From contig RAZD01000002.1 of assembly GCA_003612525.1 (NCBI GenBank), forward strand, positions 124,001 through 188,000: 64,000 nucleotides of DNA. Direction: 5' to 3'. Shown here piece by piece: positions 35,845 through 44,497 of the stretch. This DNA comes from a bacterium C-53 (GTDB lineage: Bacteria; Bacillota; Clostridia; Lachnospirales; Lachnospiraceae). Numbering within the stretch: position 1 is the first letter of the stretch; each line of letters starts with the position of its first letter. The position numbers and the translations under genes are program-made. Below the pieces are notes generated by a model. That model was not told the DNA's origin, did not search any database, and worked only from the letters and a program-made list of their open reading frames with translations.

Positions 35845-37002
35845 TTGGATACAAAAATTGTAATTAAAGAAACGGAGCGCGGCAGAATCACCTGTGTTCT
35901 TGAGGATGATGTGTGGAAGGAAATTCTTGTAGAACCGCTTCAGGAAAGCATTCTTCATAATATATATACGGGAAAGGTAACTTCCGTTTCACCGAACATG
36001 GATGCGGCATTCGTATCCATTGGCGATGAAATCTGTTATCTCCCGTTTCGTGAATGCGCCGGAAAAAAGCCGAAATCCGGCGACGAAATCATCGTACAGG
36101 TAATCAAAGATAAGATGAAAACAAAAAATGCGATGGTGTCCTGCAACCTGACAATCAGCGGAGCATATTTTGTTCTGACGACGGAGAAACAAAAAATCGG
36201 CGTATCGGCAAAGATTACGGATGATCGTGAAAGAAAACGATTGACTGATGCAGTCAGCCGGTTTCTGACGCCGCAAATGACTTTCGGCGTAATCGTCCGT
36301 ACAAATGCTGCCGGCATATCGGAGGAAATTCTGGTCAGAGAGCTGGATGAGCTCTGTGGTTGTCTGACAGAATTGTGCAGGAATGGCAGAACACGCACCT
36401 GCTACAGCATTTTATATCAGAGTCCATGCGCCTGCCTGGAAAAAATCAGAGACATTGAATCTTCAAAGCTATCCTGTATCATAACAGACAGTCCAAAGAT
36501 CTATGAAAGACTTTCTTCTTCCTACCCGGTCAGATTCTATCAGGATTCCATGCTGTCTCTGGACAAATTGTACCGGTTTGAGACAAATATCTCGGAAGCT
36601 GTGGCAAAAAAAGTCTGGCTTAAATCAGGCGGCTATCTTGTGATTGAGCCAACGGAGGCGCTAACTGTGATTGATGTAAACACCGGCAAATATACCGGCA
36701 GAAAACAATCGGAAGAAACTTATCGTATGATCAATATGGAAGCCGCGAAGGAGATTGCAAGGCAGTTATGCCTTCGAAATATTTCGGGAATTATTATTGT
36801 CGATTTCATTAACATGAGCCGGGAGGAGAATAAGAAGGAGCTTACCGAATACCTCTCATCGCTTGTCCGGTCCGATAAAGTCCGGACAAATGTGGTCGGC
36901 ATGACACCACTCGGACTCATGGAAATTACGAGAATGAAAGTTCGAAAACCATTGAAACAACAGCTTGAGGAGGCCGGATATGAAATTTATAAACATCAAT
37001 AA
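35845..37002 (+). CDS. rng: RNase E/G family ribonuclease
   Basis: Endoribonuclease in RNA processing or decay, 385 aa. An N-terminal S1-like segment (GKVTSVSPNMDAAFVSIG, about 38) precedes the DNase I-like catalytic domain: PTEALTVIDVNTGKYTG (about 271) and IIIVDFINM (about 314) hold the two Mg-binding aspartates. The CPxCxG zinc-link cysteines of E. coli RNase E/G are absent, as often in Firmicutes. Starts at TTG 35845 behind GAGAGGA and runs into the Nudix gene, overlapping by 23 bases. Confidence 0.9.
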   Translation: MDTKIVIKETERGRITCVLEDDVWKEILVEPLQESILHNIYTGKVTSVSPNMDAAFVSIGDEICYLPFRECAGKKPKSGDEIIVQVIKDKMKTKNAMVSCNLTISGAYFVLTTEKQKIGVSAKITDDRERKRLTDAVSRFLTPQMTFGVIVRTNAAGISEEILVRELDELCGCLTELCRNGRTRTCYSILYQSPCACLEKIRDIESSKLSCIITDSPKIYERLSSSYPVRFYQDSMLSLDKLYRFETNISEAVAKKVWLKSGGYLVIEPTEALTVIDVNTGKYTGRKQSEETYRMINMEAAKEIARQLCLRNISGIIIVDFINMSREENKKELTEYLSSLVRSDKVRTNVVGMTPLGLMEITRMKVRKPLKQQLEEAGYEIYKHQ

Positions 37003-37534
37003 AGTGGCAGACGGTAAATATCTCAAAAAATACGAGTTGACATATGAAAATAAGGCCGGTAAAACCAAGACATACGAGATCGCAAGCCGGAAAGAGTTAA
37101 AAAACGCCGAAGATCTCGGAAAGCGTGTCAGCGGCGTATCCGTTGTTGCGATAAAAGAAGACAAAATAGTGCTTCTGCATGAATTCCGGATGGCTGTCAA
37201 CCGGAAAATCTACAATCTGATTGCCGGAATGATTGAAAAGGATGAGACCATAGAAGACTGCATTTACCGCGAGGTCTATGAAGAGACAGGTCTTCGGGTG
37301 ACAAAGGTCAGAAGGATTCTCCGCCCTTCCTATTCGGCAGTCGGAATTTCAGACACAAAGACTTATATTGCTTTTGTCGAAGTGGACGGAGAGATTGCAG
37401 ATCATACTTCGGACAATGAAGAAATTGAGGCTGCCTTTTATACCAGGGAAGATGTAGCACGTATGCTTGAGACGGAAGATTTCTCTTCACGGGCACAGAT
37501 AGTCGCCTGTTTTTTCAGCGAAAACATGATTTAA
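36980..37534 (+). CDS. Nudix hydrolase (ADP-ribose pyrophosphatase-like)
   Basis: 184-aa member of the NudF/ADP-sugar pyrophosphatase group. The Nudix box is GMIEKDETIEDCIYREVYEE (about 74-93), completed by TGL, and preceded by the typical LLHEFRMAVNRKIYNLIAG strand and loop. ATG 36980 is chosen because GAGGAGG lies seven bases upstream. Likely role is removal of ADP-ribose or ADP-sugars; the target is not shown. It is followed directly by the rplU promoter. Confidence 0.85.
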   Translation: MKFININKVADGKYLKKYELTYENKAGKTKTYEIASRKELKNAEDLGKRVSGVSVVAIKEDKIVLLHEFRMAVNRKIYNLIAGMIEKDETIEDCIYREVYEETGLRVTKVRRILRPSYSAVGISDTKTYIAFVEVDGEIADHTSDNEEIEAAFYTREDVARMLETEDFSSRAQIVACFFSENMI

Positions 37535-37537
37535 CGG

Positions 37538-37566
37538 TTGACATGCCGGGCTTTCAATGTTATTAT
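37538..37566 (+). promoter_or_regulatory. rplU-prp-rpmA promoter
   Basis: Consensus TTGACA (37538-37543) and TATTAT (37561-37566) with a 17-base spacer, immediately after the Nudix stop codon. Confidence 0.85.
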
Positions 37567-37572
37567 ATACCA

Positions 37573-37661
37573 GTATGCCGCATATTGAGGTTATAAGTCT
37601 GTCAAAAGAAATTACAGGGACAGCACCGAAGGTAGCGAGTGATAAAATTAGGAGGTGCCAT
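37573..37661 (+). ncRNA. Candidate L21 ribosomal-protein leader (5' UTR)
   Basis: A leader of about 90 bases lies between promoter and rplU. GCACC at 37623-37627 can pair with GGTGC at 37654-37658, which includes part of the ribosome-binding site (GGAGGTG), so translation could be switched. Firmicutes often have an autoregulatory L21 leader here. Assignment rests on position and this pairing, not a covariance search. Confidence 0.45.
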
Positions 37662-37967
37662 ATGTACGCAATTATTGCAACAGGTGGAAAACAGTACAAA
37701 GTTTCCGAGGGTGACGTTATCCGCGTTGAGAAACTTGACGTAGAGACAGGAAACGCTGTAACTTTTGATCATGTTTTAGCTGTTAGTGATAATGGTCTTG
37801 CTGTAGGCGATGCAGTAGCAAATGCGACCGTAACGGGAACTGTTACCGATCAGGCAAGAGCAAAGAAGGTAATTGTATATAAATACAAGAGAAAAACCGG
37901 ATATCACAAGAAAAATGGTCATAGACAAGCATACACTGAAGTAAAAATCGAAAAGATTAACGCTTAG
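37662..37967 (+). CDS. rplU: 50S ribosomal protein L21
   Basis: 101-aa large-subunit protein. Begins MYAIIATGGKQYKVSEGDVI and has the C-terminal KYKRKTGYHKKNGHRQAY motif. ATG 37662 is chosen over upstream in-frame codons because of GGAGGTG (37651-37657) and normal length. First gene of the conserved rplU-prp-rpmA unit. Confidence 0.97.
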   Translation: MYAIIATGGKQYKVSEGDVIRVEKLDVETGNAVTFDHVLAVSDNGLAVGDAVANATVTGTVTDQARAKKVIVYKYKRKTGYHKKNGHRQAYTEVKIEKINA

Positions 37968-37989
37968 TATATGAAAGACAGGTAATTTC

Positions 37990-38310
37990 ATGATTACTGT
38001 TGATGTCTATAAAACGACGGACGGTGTCATCGAAGGGTTTGAATGTCTGGGACATGCGGGTTATGCAGAGGAGGGCAGTGATATTGTCTGTGCGGCGGTA
38101 TCCGCTTTGGTAATCAATTGCATTAACTCTATGGATACGCTTTTAAAAGAGCCGCTGCGCATAAACCAAAACCAGAAAACTGGAACTATCAAATGTTTCT
38201 TTAAAAACAAACCGAGCGATCAGGCATTGCTGCTCGTAGATTCGTTATTTCTCGGACTTCGGGAAATTGAGAAGAATTATGGAAATACTTATATTAAACT
38301 GACATTTTAG
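37990..38310 (+). CDS. prp: Ribosomal-processing cysteine protease Prp
   Basis: Cuts the N-terminal extension from ribosomal protein L27 in Firmicutes. The 106-aa protein has the catalytic pair: His in ECLGHAGYAEEGSD (about residue 22) and Cys in DIVCAAVSALV (about 34), with the family ending. It lies between rplU and rpmA, the position usual for the gene, and its substrate's extension is present next door. Confidence 0.95.
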   Translation: MITVDVYKTTDGVIEGFECLGHAGYAEEGSDIVCAAVSALVINCINSMDTLLKEPLRINQNQKTGTIKCFFKNKPSDQALLLVDSLFLGLREIEKNYGNTYIKLTF

Positions 38311-38322
38311 GAGGTGTAGAAC

Positions 38323-38607
38323 ATGTTGAATATGAACCTTCAGTTTTTCGCTCATAAAAAAGGAGTTGGTTCTACCAAAAACGGCAGAGATTCCGAATCC
38401 AAAAGACTGGGCGCAAAAAGAGCGGACGGGCAGTTTGTAAAAGCTGGAAATATCTTATACAGACAGCGTGGAACCCGGATTCATCCTGGTGTAAACGTCG
38501 GACGCGGTGGAGATGATACTTTATTTGCACTGGTTGACGGTGTATTAAGATTCGAGAGAAAAGGAAGAGATAAAAAAAGAGCTTCCGTATATCCGGTAGA
38601 GAAATAA
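38323..38607 (+). CDS. rpmA: 50S ribosomal protein L27 with Prp-cleaved N-terminal extension
   Basis: 94-aa L27 near the peptidyl transferase centre. It starts [20 protein letters not shown]: residues 1-9 (MLNMNLQFF) are the extension removed by Prp before Ala10, and the mature protein continues AHKKGVG. The C-terminal [20 protein letters not shown] is typical. Start at ATG 38323 is preceded by GGAGGTG. Confidence 0.97.
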   Translation: MLNMNLQFFAHKKGVGSTKNGRDSESKRLGAKRADGQFVKAGNILYRQRGTRIHPGVNVGRGGDDTLFALVDGVLRFERKGRDKKRASVYPVEK

Positions 38608-38628
38608 TCATCCGACTACAATTATGAC

Positions 38629-38662
38629 GGGTTTCAAACAAAAATGTTTGGAACCCTGTTTT
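38629..38662 (+). terminator. Terminator after rpmA
   Basis: GGGTTTCAAACA (38629-38640) and TGTTTGGAACCC (38645-38656) pair with one mismatch and are followed by TGTTTT. Some readthrough into obg is possible. Confidence 0.65.
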
Positions 38663-38706
38663 CGCTTCATAGAAACTCTTTGTTTTGGAAGAAAGGTTAA
38701 AGGCAT

Positions 38707-39993
38707 ATGTTCGCAGACAGGGCAAATATATATATCAGAAGCGGTAAGGGCGGAGACGGCCATGTGAGTTTCAGACGGGAAAAATATGTCCCGAATGGCG
38801 GGCCTGACGGCGGAGACGGAGGAAATGGCGGTTCCGTTATTTTCATTGTTGATGAGGGGTTGAATACCCTGACAGACTTCAGACATATCCGTAAGTACTG
38901 CGCTGAAAACGGTGAAGAGGGCGGCAAAAGAAACTGTCATGGCAAAAACGGCCGCGATATCATCATAAAGGTGCCGGAAGGCACTGTCATCAAGGAAGAA
39001 ACTACCGGAAAAGTCATAACAGATATGTCCGGAGATAACCGCCGATACGTAATTCTCCCCGGCGGAAGGGGAGGGAACGGCAATCAGCACTATGCGACTT
39101 CAACGATGCAGGCGCCGAAATACGCACAGCCCGGACAGCCGGCGAGAGAGCTGAACCTTTTGCTGGAACTGAAGGTGATCGCAGATGTGGGTCTGGTTGG
39201 ATATCCCAACGTTGGAAAATCTACGCTTCTTTCCAGAGTGACCAATGCAAAACCGAAAATTGCAAATTACCATTTTACTACGCTGAATCCGAATCTGGGC
39301 GTTGTTGACCTTCCTGACAGCAGTGGTTTCGTCATAGCCGATATTCCTGGATTGATTGAAGGCGCTTCAGAAGGAGTCGGACTTGGACACGAATTTCTGC
39401 GTCATATTGAGCGGACACGCCTTATGATTCATCTTGTCGATGCCGCCTCCACAGAAGGCCGTAATCCTGTGGAGGATGTCTATGCGATTCAGAAAGAACT
39501 GGAAAACTATAATGCTGACATTGCCGGCAGACCTCAGGTAATCGCTGCAAATAAAATTGATGTGATCTTTGATGAGGACAGCGACCCTGTTCAGCTCCTG
39601 AAAGATGAATTCGAGCCAAAAGGCATAAAGGTATTTCCGATTTCGGCAGTCAGCGGACAAGGGATAAAAGAACTGCTATATTATGTGCGTGATCTGTTAA
39701 AAGAACTGCCTGCCCGGAAAATCACATTTGAGCAGGAATATTTCCCGGAATTTGAAGTCGACAGCCAGGAACCGTTCAGCGTTTCCTATGATGAAAAAGA
39801 GAATGTTTATGTGATGGAAGGGCCCCGTATCGAAAAGATGCTTGGATATACGAATCTTGACTCAGAAAAGGGCTTTGCATTTTTCCAGAAATTCTTAAAG
39901 GAAACGGGTATTTTACAAAAATTAGAAGAACTTGGAATTCAGGATGGTGACACTGTGCGTATGTACGGGTACGATTTTGATTATTATAAATAA
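38707..39993 (+). CDS. obg: GTPase Obg/CgtA
   Basis: Essential GTPase of 50S assembly, 428 aa. The N-terminal Gly-rich Obg domain (MFADRANIYIRSGKGGDG, then GGDGGNGGSVIF) occupies about 1-155, the G domain has GYPNVGKSTLLSRV (G1, about 166), DIPGLIEGAS (G3) and NKID (G4), and a C-terminal OCT domain (about 345-428) ends LEELGIQDGDTVRMYGYDF. It follows L21-Prp-L27 as in most Firmicutes. Confidence 0.96.
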   Translation: MFADRANIYIRSGKGGDGHVSFRREKYVPNGGPDGGDGGNGGSVIFIVDEGLNTLTDFRHIRKYCAENGEEGGKRNCHGKNGRDIIIKVPEGTVIKEETTGKVITDMSGDNRRYVILPGGRGGNGNQHYATSTMQAPKYAQPGQPARELNLLLELKVIADVGLVGYPNVGKSTLLSRVTNAKPKIANYHFTTLNPNLGVVDLPDSSGFVIADIPGLIEGASEGVGLGHEFLRHIERTRLMIHLVDAASTEGRNPVEDVYAIQKELENYNADIAGRPQVIAANKIDVIFDEDSDPVQLLKDEFEPKGIKVFPISAVSGQGIKELLYYVRDLLKELPARKITFEQEYFPEFEVDSQEPFSVSYDEKENVYVMEGPRIEKMLGYTNLDSEKGFAFFQKFLKETGILQKLEELGIQDGDTVRMYGYDFDYYK

Positions 39994-40013
39994 AGAGGCA
40001 GGAGTAATTAAGA

Positions 40014-41624
40014 ATGGAAATCTATCAGGGAAAAGAAGGATTCGGCGGCATTGCAATCGGACACATAAAAATATGCCGTGTCCCCCGTGGTGAATCAGGG
40101 CCTTTCGTATTTGATCAGGAGCAGGAACTCCTGAAACTGAAAGAAGCAAAAAATCAGGTTTTAACAGCGCTTTCCAACGATTACGAAACAGCGCTTCATA
40201 AATATGGGCAGAAAAAGGCGCACGAATATGATATGCAGTCTATTCTTTTGCAGGATCATCAGTTAGAAGACGCTATTATCGGCAGAATTATTAATCAGAA
40301 ATGTTCGGTTGGAAAGGCGATTTCCGGCGCCGGAAAGTATCTGGAAGAAGTATTGTCTCAGGAGGCGGACAATTATCTTCGCAGCAAAAGCCACAGTATC
40401 AAAGAGCTGACACAGCGGCTGCTTTCAAGTCTCGACGACAGTGAAGGATTTGAAGTGTATTTGGGTGAACCCTGCATTGTAGCGACAAAATCATTAACCT
40501 CCGCCGAGCTTTTACAACTCGACAGTACGAAGCTTCTCGGTCTCTTTGTCGAAGATTCTACAGCGAACTCTCATATGGCAATTCTTGCAAAGGCAATGAA
40601 TATCCCTACTATTATCGGATGCGAGATTGACCCGGCCTGGAATGGTCATATGGCTGTGCTTGACGGGGGATGGAGAGCTGTCTATATTGACCCGGACGAT
40701 CAGACTATCTGTGATATGGAAGAACGAATTCAGCAGAAGAGCGAACATGATAAACGCCTGATGAAATTAAAAGGAAAGCGTGGTATCACAAAAAGCGGGA
40801 GAGCAATCAAAATTTATTCGAATATCAGCAGTGTCAGTGAAGCAGCGGAAGCTGTGGAATGCGATGCGGAAGGGGTCGGACTTTACCGGACGGAATTCGC
40901 ATTTCTGAATCGGGATACACCTCCTTCAGAAGACGAGCTCTTTGACGAATACAGGGCGCTTGCCGTCAACATGTCTCATCGTTCTGTAGTCATCCGTACA
41001 ATTGATATGGGAGCTGATAAAAATCCGGAATATCTACATATGGCTCCGGAAGCAAATTCAGCGCTTGGATGCAGGGGAATTCGCCTATGCCTTCGATATC
41101 CTCAAATCTTTAAGACACAGCTTAAAGCGATTCTGCGCGCATCCGTATATGGAGACCTGTCAATTATGTACCCTATGATTTCCTGTACGAAGGAGATCTT
41201 TCAGGCACATGAACTGCTTGAAGAATGCAAAAGAGAACTTGCCAGCGAAAATATTCCTTATAAAGATGCAAAGCAGGGTGTTATGATCGAAACGCCCGCA
41301 TCCGTTTTAATTAGTGATGAAATTGCAAAACATGTGTCTTTTATGAGCATAGGAACCAATGATCTGACTCAGTACACGCTTGGCGTAGACAGAGAGAATG
41401 CGCTGCTGACCGATATATGCGACTATCACCATCCAGCCATACTGAAGATGATAAAAATGGTGGTAGAGAACGGACACAAACATAAAATTCCTGTAAGTAT
41501 CTGTGGCGAACTGGCAGGGGATGAGACGTTAACCCATTATTTTCTGGAAATCAGAGTGGATGGTCTTTCTGTGCTTCCAAAGCAGATTTTACATCTTCGA
41601 AAGCAAATTATTGAAATGGATTAA
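40014..41624 (+). CDS. PTS enzyme I-like phosphotransferase, divergent paralogue
   Basis: 536-aa protein with the enzyme I layout: helical HPr-binding-like region (about 20-140), swivelling phosphohistidine domain with TANSHMAILAKAMNIP (His187), and a PEP-binding barrel with EGVGLYRTEFAFLNRD (about 290), IRTIDMGADK (about 325), RGIRLCLRYPQ, GVMIETPASVLISDEIAKH, SIGTNDLTQYTLGVDREN and CGELAG (Cys about 500). The usual GGRTSHAAI reads DSTANSHMAI. It lacks ptsH next to it and lies among ribosome genes, so it is unlikely to be the main sugar PTS enzyme I. Possibly a paralogue of the main EI. Confidence 0.82.
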   Translation: MEIYQGKEGFGGIAIGHIKICRVPRGESGPFVFDQEQELLKLKEAKNQVLTALSNDYETALHKYGQKKAHEYDMQSILLQDHQLEDAIIGRIINQKCSVGKAISGAGKYLEEVLSQEADNYLRSKSHSIKELTQRLLSSLDDSEGFEVYLGEPCIVATKSLTSAELLQLDSTKLLGLFVEDSTANSHMAILAKAMNIPTIIGCEIDPAWNGHMAVLDGGWRAVYIDPDDQTICDMEERIQQKSEHDKRLMKLKGKRGITKSGRAIKIYSNISSVSEAAEAVECDAEGVGLYRTEFAFLNRDTPPSEDELFDEYRALAVNMSHRSVVIRTIDMGADKNPEYLHMAPEANSALGCRGIRLCLRYPQIFKTQLKAILRASVYGDLSIMYPMISCTKEIFQAHELLEECKRELASENIPYKDAKQGVMIETPASVLISDEIAKHVSFMSIGTNDLTQYTLGVDRENALLTDICDYHHPAILKMIKMVVENGHKHKIPVSICGELAGDETLTHYFLEIRVDGLSVLPKQILHLRKQIIEMD

Positions 41625-41648
41625 CTGCCTGAAAGGAGATAATAGTTT

Positions 41649-41939
41649 ATGACAAGCAAACAGCGCTCCTATTTGAGAGGGCTTGCAAGTACAATGGACC
41701 CTGTATTTCAGGTTGGAAAAAACGGCATCACACCGGAGATTACCGATGCACTTGATGATGTTTTAAACGCAAGGGAGCTGATAAAAATCAGTGTATTAAA
41801 AAACTGCTTTGATGATCCAAAAGAAATTGCTCAGACAATTGCAGAGCGGACACATTCACATGTGGTGCATGTAATAGGAAAAAAGATCGTATTATACAAA
41901 CCGGACCGAAAAAATCCGAAAATTATTCTTCCAAAATAA
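41649..41939 (+). CDS. yhbY: YhbY family RNA-binding protein
   Basis: 96-aa CRS1-YhbY domain protein associated with ribosomal subunit assembly. Starts MTSKQRSYLRGLASTMDPVF and shows QVGKNGIT, LNARELIKISVLKNC and the C-terminal HVIGKKIVLYKP. Starts at ATG 41649 behind AAAGGAGA. Its place before nadD and rsfS is conserved. Confidence 0.93.
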   Translation: MTSKQRSYLRGLASTMDPVFQVGKNGITPEITDALDDVLNARELIKISVLKNCFDDPKEIAQTIAERTHSHVVHVIGKKIVLYKPDRKNPKIILPK

Positions 41940-41968
41940 TTTCTAAGTAAAGGACATGGGTGTGATTT

Positions 41969-42631
41969 ATGCGGAAAATCGGTATATTAGGCGGAACATT
42001 TAATCCTATTCATATAGGTCATTTAATTCTGGCGGAGCAGGCGGCAGAAGAGTGTGATCTTTCTCAGGTTTTGATTCTTCCAAGTGGAATATCATATATG
42101 AAATCAGATATAGCAATACCGGATAAAAGCGTGCGCGCTGAAATGGTAAAGCTTGCAATTGAATCGAATCCGCTGTTTGTTTTCTGCGATATTGAACTGA
42201 AACGTGAAGGGAATACTTATACATGTGATACCTGTGATGAATTAATGCGGGGATATCCGGATACCGAATTTTATTTTATCATAGGAGCCGATACTTTATT
42301 TTCAATGGAAAAATGGAAAAATACCGCCCATATTTTTAAATGCTTTCATATTCTTGCAGCCGTACGTGACGATGCATCGAGAATATCCATGTTACAGAAA
42401 TCAGAGGAATTAAAAAAGAAATATGGCGCCTCAATTTATATGCTTCATATGCCGAATCTTGAAATTTCATCAAAAGAGATACGCAGAATATATGCATCAG
42501 GCAAATCCATCCGATATTATGTGCCTGACAAAGTCTATGAATATATAAAGGAACGTGATTTGTATCATGAATATGAAGAATGTAAAGAAGCAGCAGAGTG
42601 CATTGCTGAAAAAATTGAAAAGAAAACTTGA
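41969..42631 (+). CDS. nadD: Nicotinate-nucleotide adenylyltransferase
   Basis: Adenylates nicotinate mononucleotide in NAD synthesis. The 220-aa protein has GILGGTFNPIHIGHLILAEQ (nucleotidyltransferase signature with HIGH, about 6), YFIIGADTLFSMEKW (about 98) and ISSKEIRRIYASGKSIRYYV (about 168). A 65-base overlap of its coding tail with the start of the yqeK frame is part of a tight nadD-yqeK-rsfS operon. Confidence 0.95.
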   Translation: MRKIGILGGTFNPIHIGHLILAEQAAEECDLSQVLILPSGISYMKSDIAIPDKSVRAEMVKLAIESNPLFVFCDIELKREGNTYTCDTCDELMRGYPDTEFYFIIGADTLFSMEKWKNTAHIFKCFHILAAVRDDASRISMLQKSEELKKKYGASIYMLHMPNLEISSKEIRRIYASGKSIRYYVPDKVYEYIKERDLYHEYEECKEAAECIAEKIEKKT

Positions 42632-43178
42632 TAAAGAACGTTTTATGCACACATTGGGAGTTGCATATACAGGTGCATCCCTTGCCATGAATTACCGTGT
42701 AGACATACAGAAGGCTTTTCTGGCCGGCCTTCTTCACGATTGCGCAAAATGTATTCCAAACAAGAAAAAACTGTCTTTATGCCGTGAATGCGGGCTTGCT
42801 GTAACAGCCTCAGAGGATAAAAATCCATTTATGCTTCATGCAAAGCTTGGTGCACATTTTGCCTCCCATAAATATGGAATCAAAGATAAAGAAATCTGCT
42901 CCGCAATTTTATTCCACACAACGGGACGTCCCAGGATGAGTATGCTTGAAAAAATTATTTTTGTTGCGGATTATATTGAACCAGGACGAGATAAGGCACA
43001 AAACCTGGAAGAGATTCGAACACTTAGCTTTTGGGACATTGATGCCGCGGTAGAAAAAATCTGCTATGATACGCTCGTTTATCTTGAAGATGCCAAAAAA
43101 GAGATTGACACCATGACGCGTGAAACCTATGAATATTATCATGAATTAAATAAAAATAAGAATGGAGGGAAACCATGA
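42567..43178 (+). CDS. yqeK: HD-domain Ap4A hydrolase YqeK
   Basis: Hydrolyses diadenosine tetraphosphate to two ADP. About 203 aa with ERFMHTLGVAYTGASLA, the HD motif LLHDCAKCIPNK (about 60), HAKLGAHFASHKYG (about 97), ILFHTTGRPRMSMLEKIIF and ADYIEPGRD (about 140). Starts are uncertain: GTG 42555, ATG 42567 and ATG 42573 are in frame, and the AAGGAAC site fits none perfectly. It overlaps rsfS by four bases (ATGA). Confidence 0.88.
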   Translation: MNMKNVKKQQSALLKKLKRKLDKERFMHTLGVAYTGASLAMNYRVDIQKAFLAGLLHDCAKCIPNKKKLSLCRECGLAVTASEDKNPFMLHAKLGAHFASHKYGIKDKEICSAILFHTTGRPRMSMLEKIIFVADYIEPGRDKAQNLEEIRTLSFWDIDAAVEKICYDTLVYLEDAKKEIDTMTRETYEYYHELNKNKNGGKP

Positions 43179-43537
43179 GCAGAAATGCAAAAGAGATGAC
43201 GAAAAAGATCGTGGCTGCGCTTGATGAAAAAAAAGCAGAAGAAATTCGGATTATAGACATTAGTGAGGTTTCCATTATGGCTGATTATTTTGTAATTGCA
43301 CATGGAAACAACCGGAATCAGGTACAGGCTCTGATTGACAATGTTGAAGAAAAACTGTCTAAAGAAGATGGAATAATGCCGAAACAGACAGAAGGGTACA
43401 GAAATGCAAACTGGGTACTTATGGATTATGGAGATGTAATTGTTCATGTATTTGATAAGGAAAACAGACTCTTTTATGACCTTGAAAGAATCTGGAAAGA
43501 CGGAAAAAATGTGGAAGCAGACGAATTTCGAGACTAA
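43175..43537 (+). CDS. rsfS: Ribosomal silencing factor RsfS
   Basis: 120-aa protein that binds L14 and blocks subunit joining. Family elements IRIIDISEVSIMADYFVIAHG, NRNQVQALIDNVEEKL and GDVIVHVFDKENRLFYDLE are all present. Starts overlapping yqeK and ends the operon, with a new promoter just after it. Confidence 0.95.
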   Translation: MSRNAKEMTKKIVAALDEKKAEEIRIIDISEVSIMADYFVIAHGNNRNQVQALIDNVEEKLSKEDGIMPKQTEGYRNANWVLMDYGDVIVHVFDKENRLFYDLERIWKDGKNVEADEFRD

Positions 43538-43546
43538 ATATGTCTA

Positions 43547-43575
43547 TTGCAGAGTGTAAATTGATGTGTTATTAT
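43547..43575 (+). promoter_or_regulatory. Predicted promoter of the DUF6440 gene
   Basis: TTGCAG (43547-43552) and TATTAT (43570-43575) are exactly 17 bases apart, 36 bases before the ATG. Confidence 0.65.
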
Positions 43576-43610
43576 ATGTAAAAACCGAAGTTTGTGCCGG
43601 AGGACAACTT

Positions 43611-43772
43611 ATGAATCGTTTTGAAAGAGTTTATAAGCAGGGAACAATTGTTATAACTGAGATTTTGGTTGACAAAGAAACAGGTGTAAATTATGTGTTT
43701 CACAGAGATGGAAATGCAGCAGGTTTAACGCCATTACTTGATAAAGAAGGAAAGCCAGTCGTAACACCATAA
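43611..43772 (+). CDS. DUF6440 family protein, 53 aa
   Basis: A 53-aa protein with the short DUF6440 pattern: MNRFERVYKQGTIVITEILV, VDKETGVNYVFHRDGNAAGL and a C-terminal TPLLDKEGKPVVTP. It has no signal or membrane segment. ATG 43611 is chosen over the upstream frame because of GGAGGACAACTT. Function unknown. It has its own promoter and shares a bidirectional terminator with lexA. Confidence 0.75.
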   Translation: MNRFERVYKQGTIVITEILVDKETGVNYVFHRDGNAAGLTPLLDKEGKPVVTP

Positions 43773-43795
43773 TTTTAAGTTTGTTTGTGAAACAA

Positions 43796-43833
43796 AACAG
43801 GCAGAGAATTTTCTGAATTCTCTGCCTGTTTTT
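43796..43833. terminator. Bidirectional terminator between the DUF6440 gene and lexA
   Basis: AACAGGCAGAGAATT and AATTCTCTGCCTGTT form a 15-bp perfect stem around TTCTG, with T-runs on the plus side and an A-run on the other that becomes T on the minus strand. It serves both convergent genes. Confidence 0.9.
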
Positions 43834-43879
43834 GCATAGCAGCGGCGGAGTATGTCAAACATAAGTCCAAAAACGGGCA

Positions 43880-44497
43880 TTATCGGTAACTGCGAAATAC
43901 ACCAAATACTTTTCCAAGAATATCCACATGATCGACAATAATAGGTTCCATTGTATCGTTCTCAGGCTGCAGACGATAATGTCCGTTCTCCCTGTAGAAA
44001 GTTTTCACTGTTGCAGAATCATCCACAAGTGCAACTACCATATCCCCATTCTGCGCAGTATTGCAGCATTCCACAAAAATCTGATCACCGCTGAAAATTC
44101 CGGCATTTATCATGCTGTCGCCTTTTACATTCAGCACGAATGTCTCACCCGCCGGCACCATATCAGCCGGAATCGGGAAGTAGCCTTCAATATTCTGCTC
44201 GGCAAGAATCGGCTCGCCTGCAGCGACTGTCCCGACAATCGGTATACTTGCCGTCTCACGTCTCAGAATATAAAAACCGTCGTCCAAAATTTCGATCGCT
44301 CTCGGCTTTGTCGGATCCCTTCGGATGTATCCATTTTTCTCCAACGTCTCAAGATGAGAATGAACAGAAGATGTCGACTTCAAATGAACTGCCTCACATA
44401 TTTCGCGCACGGCCGGTGGAAAGCCGCGCTCCAGTATCTGTTCTTTAATATATTCCAGAATTTCTTTCTGCTTCGCCGTAATTTTACCGTATGCCAT
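43880..44497 (-). CDS. lexA: SOS repressor LexA
   Basis: Repressor of DNA-damage genes that cleaves itself when RecA is active. The 205-aa protein has an N-terminal winged helix (MAYGKITAKQKEILEYIKEQ, then ICEAVHLKSTSSVHSHLETL), the autocleavage site Ala-Gly in GTVAAGEPILAEQ (about 92), and the Ser-Lys dyad in KGDSMINAG (about 127) and DDSATVKTFYRE (about 165). It faces the LysM gene and its promoter region holds LexA-like boxes, as in Bacillus lexA/yneA. Confidence 0.96.
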   Translation of the reverse strand: MAYGKITAKQKEILEYIKEQILERGFPPAVREICEAVHLKSTSSVHSHLETLEKNGYIRRDPTKPRAIEILDDGFYILRRETASIPIVGTVAAGEPILAEQNIEGYFPIPADMVPAGETFVLNVKGDSMINAGIFSGDQIFVECCNTAQNGDMVVALVDDSATVKTFYRENGHYRLQPENDTMEPIIVDHVDILGKVFGVFRSYR

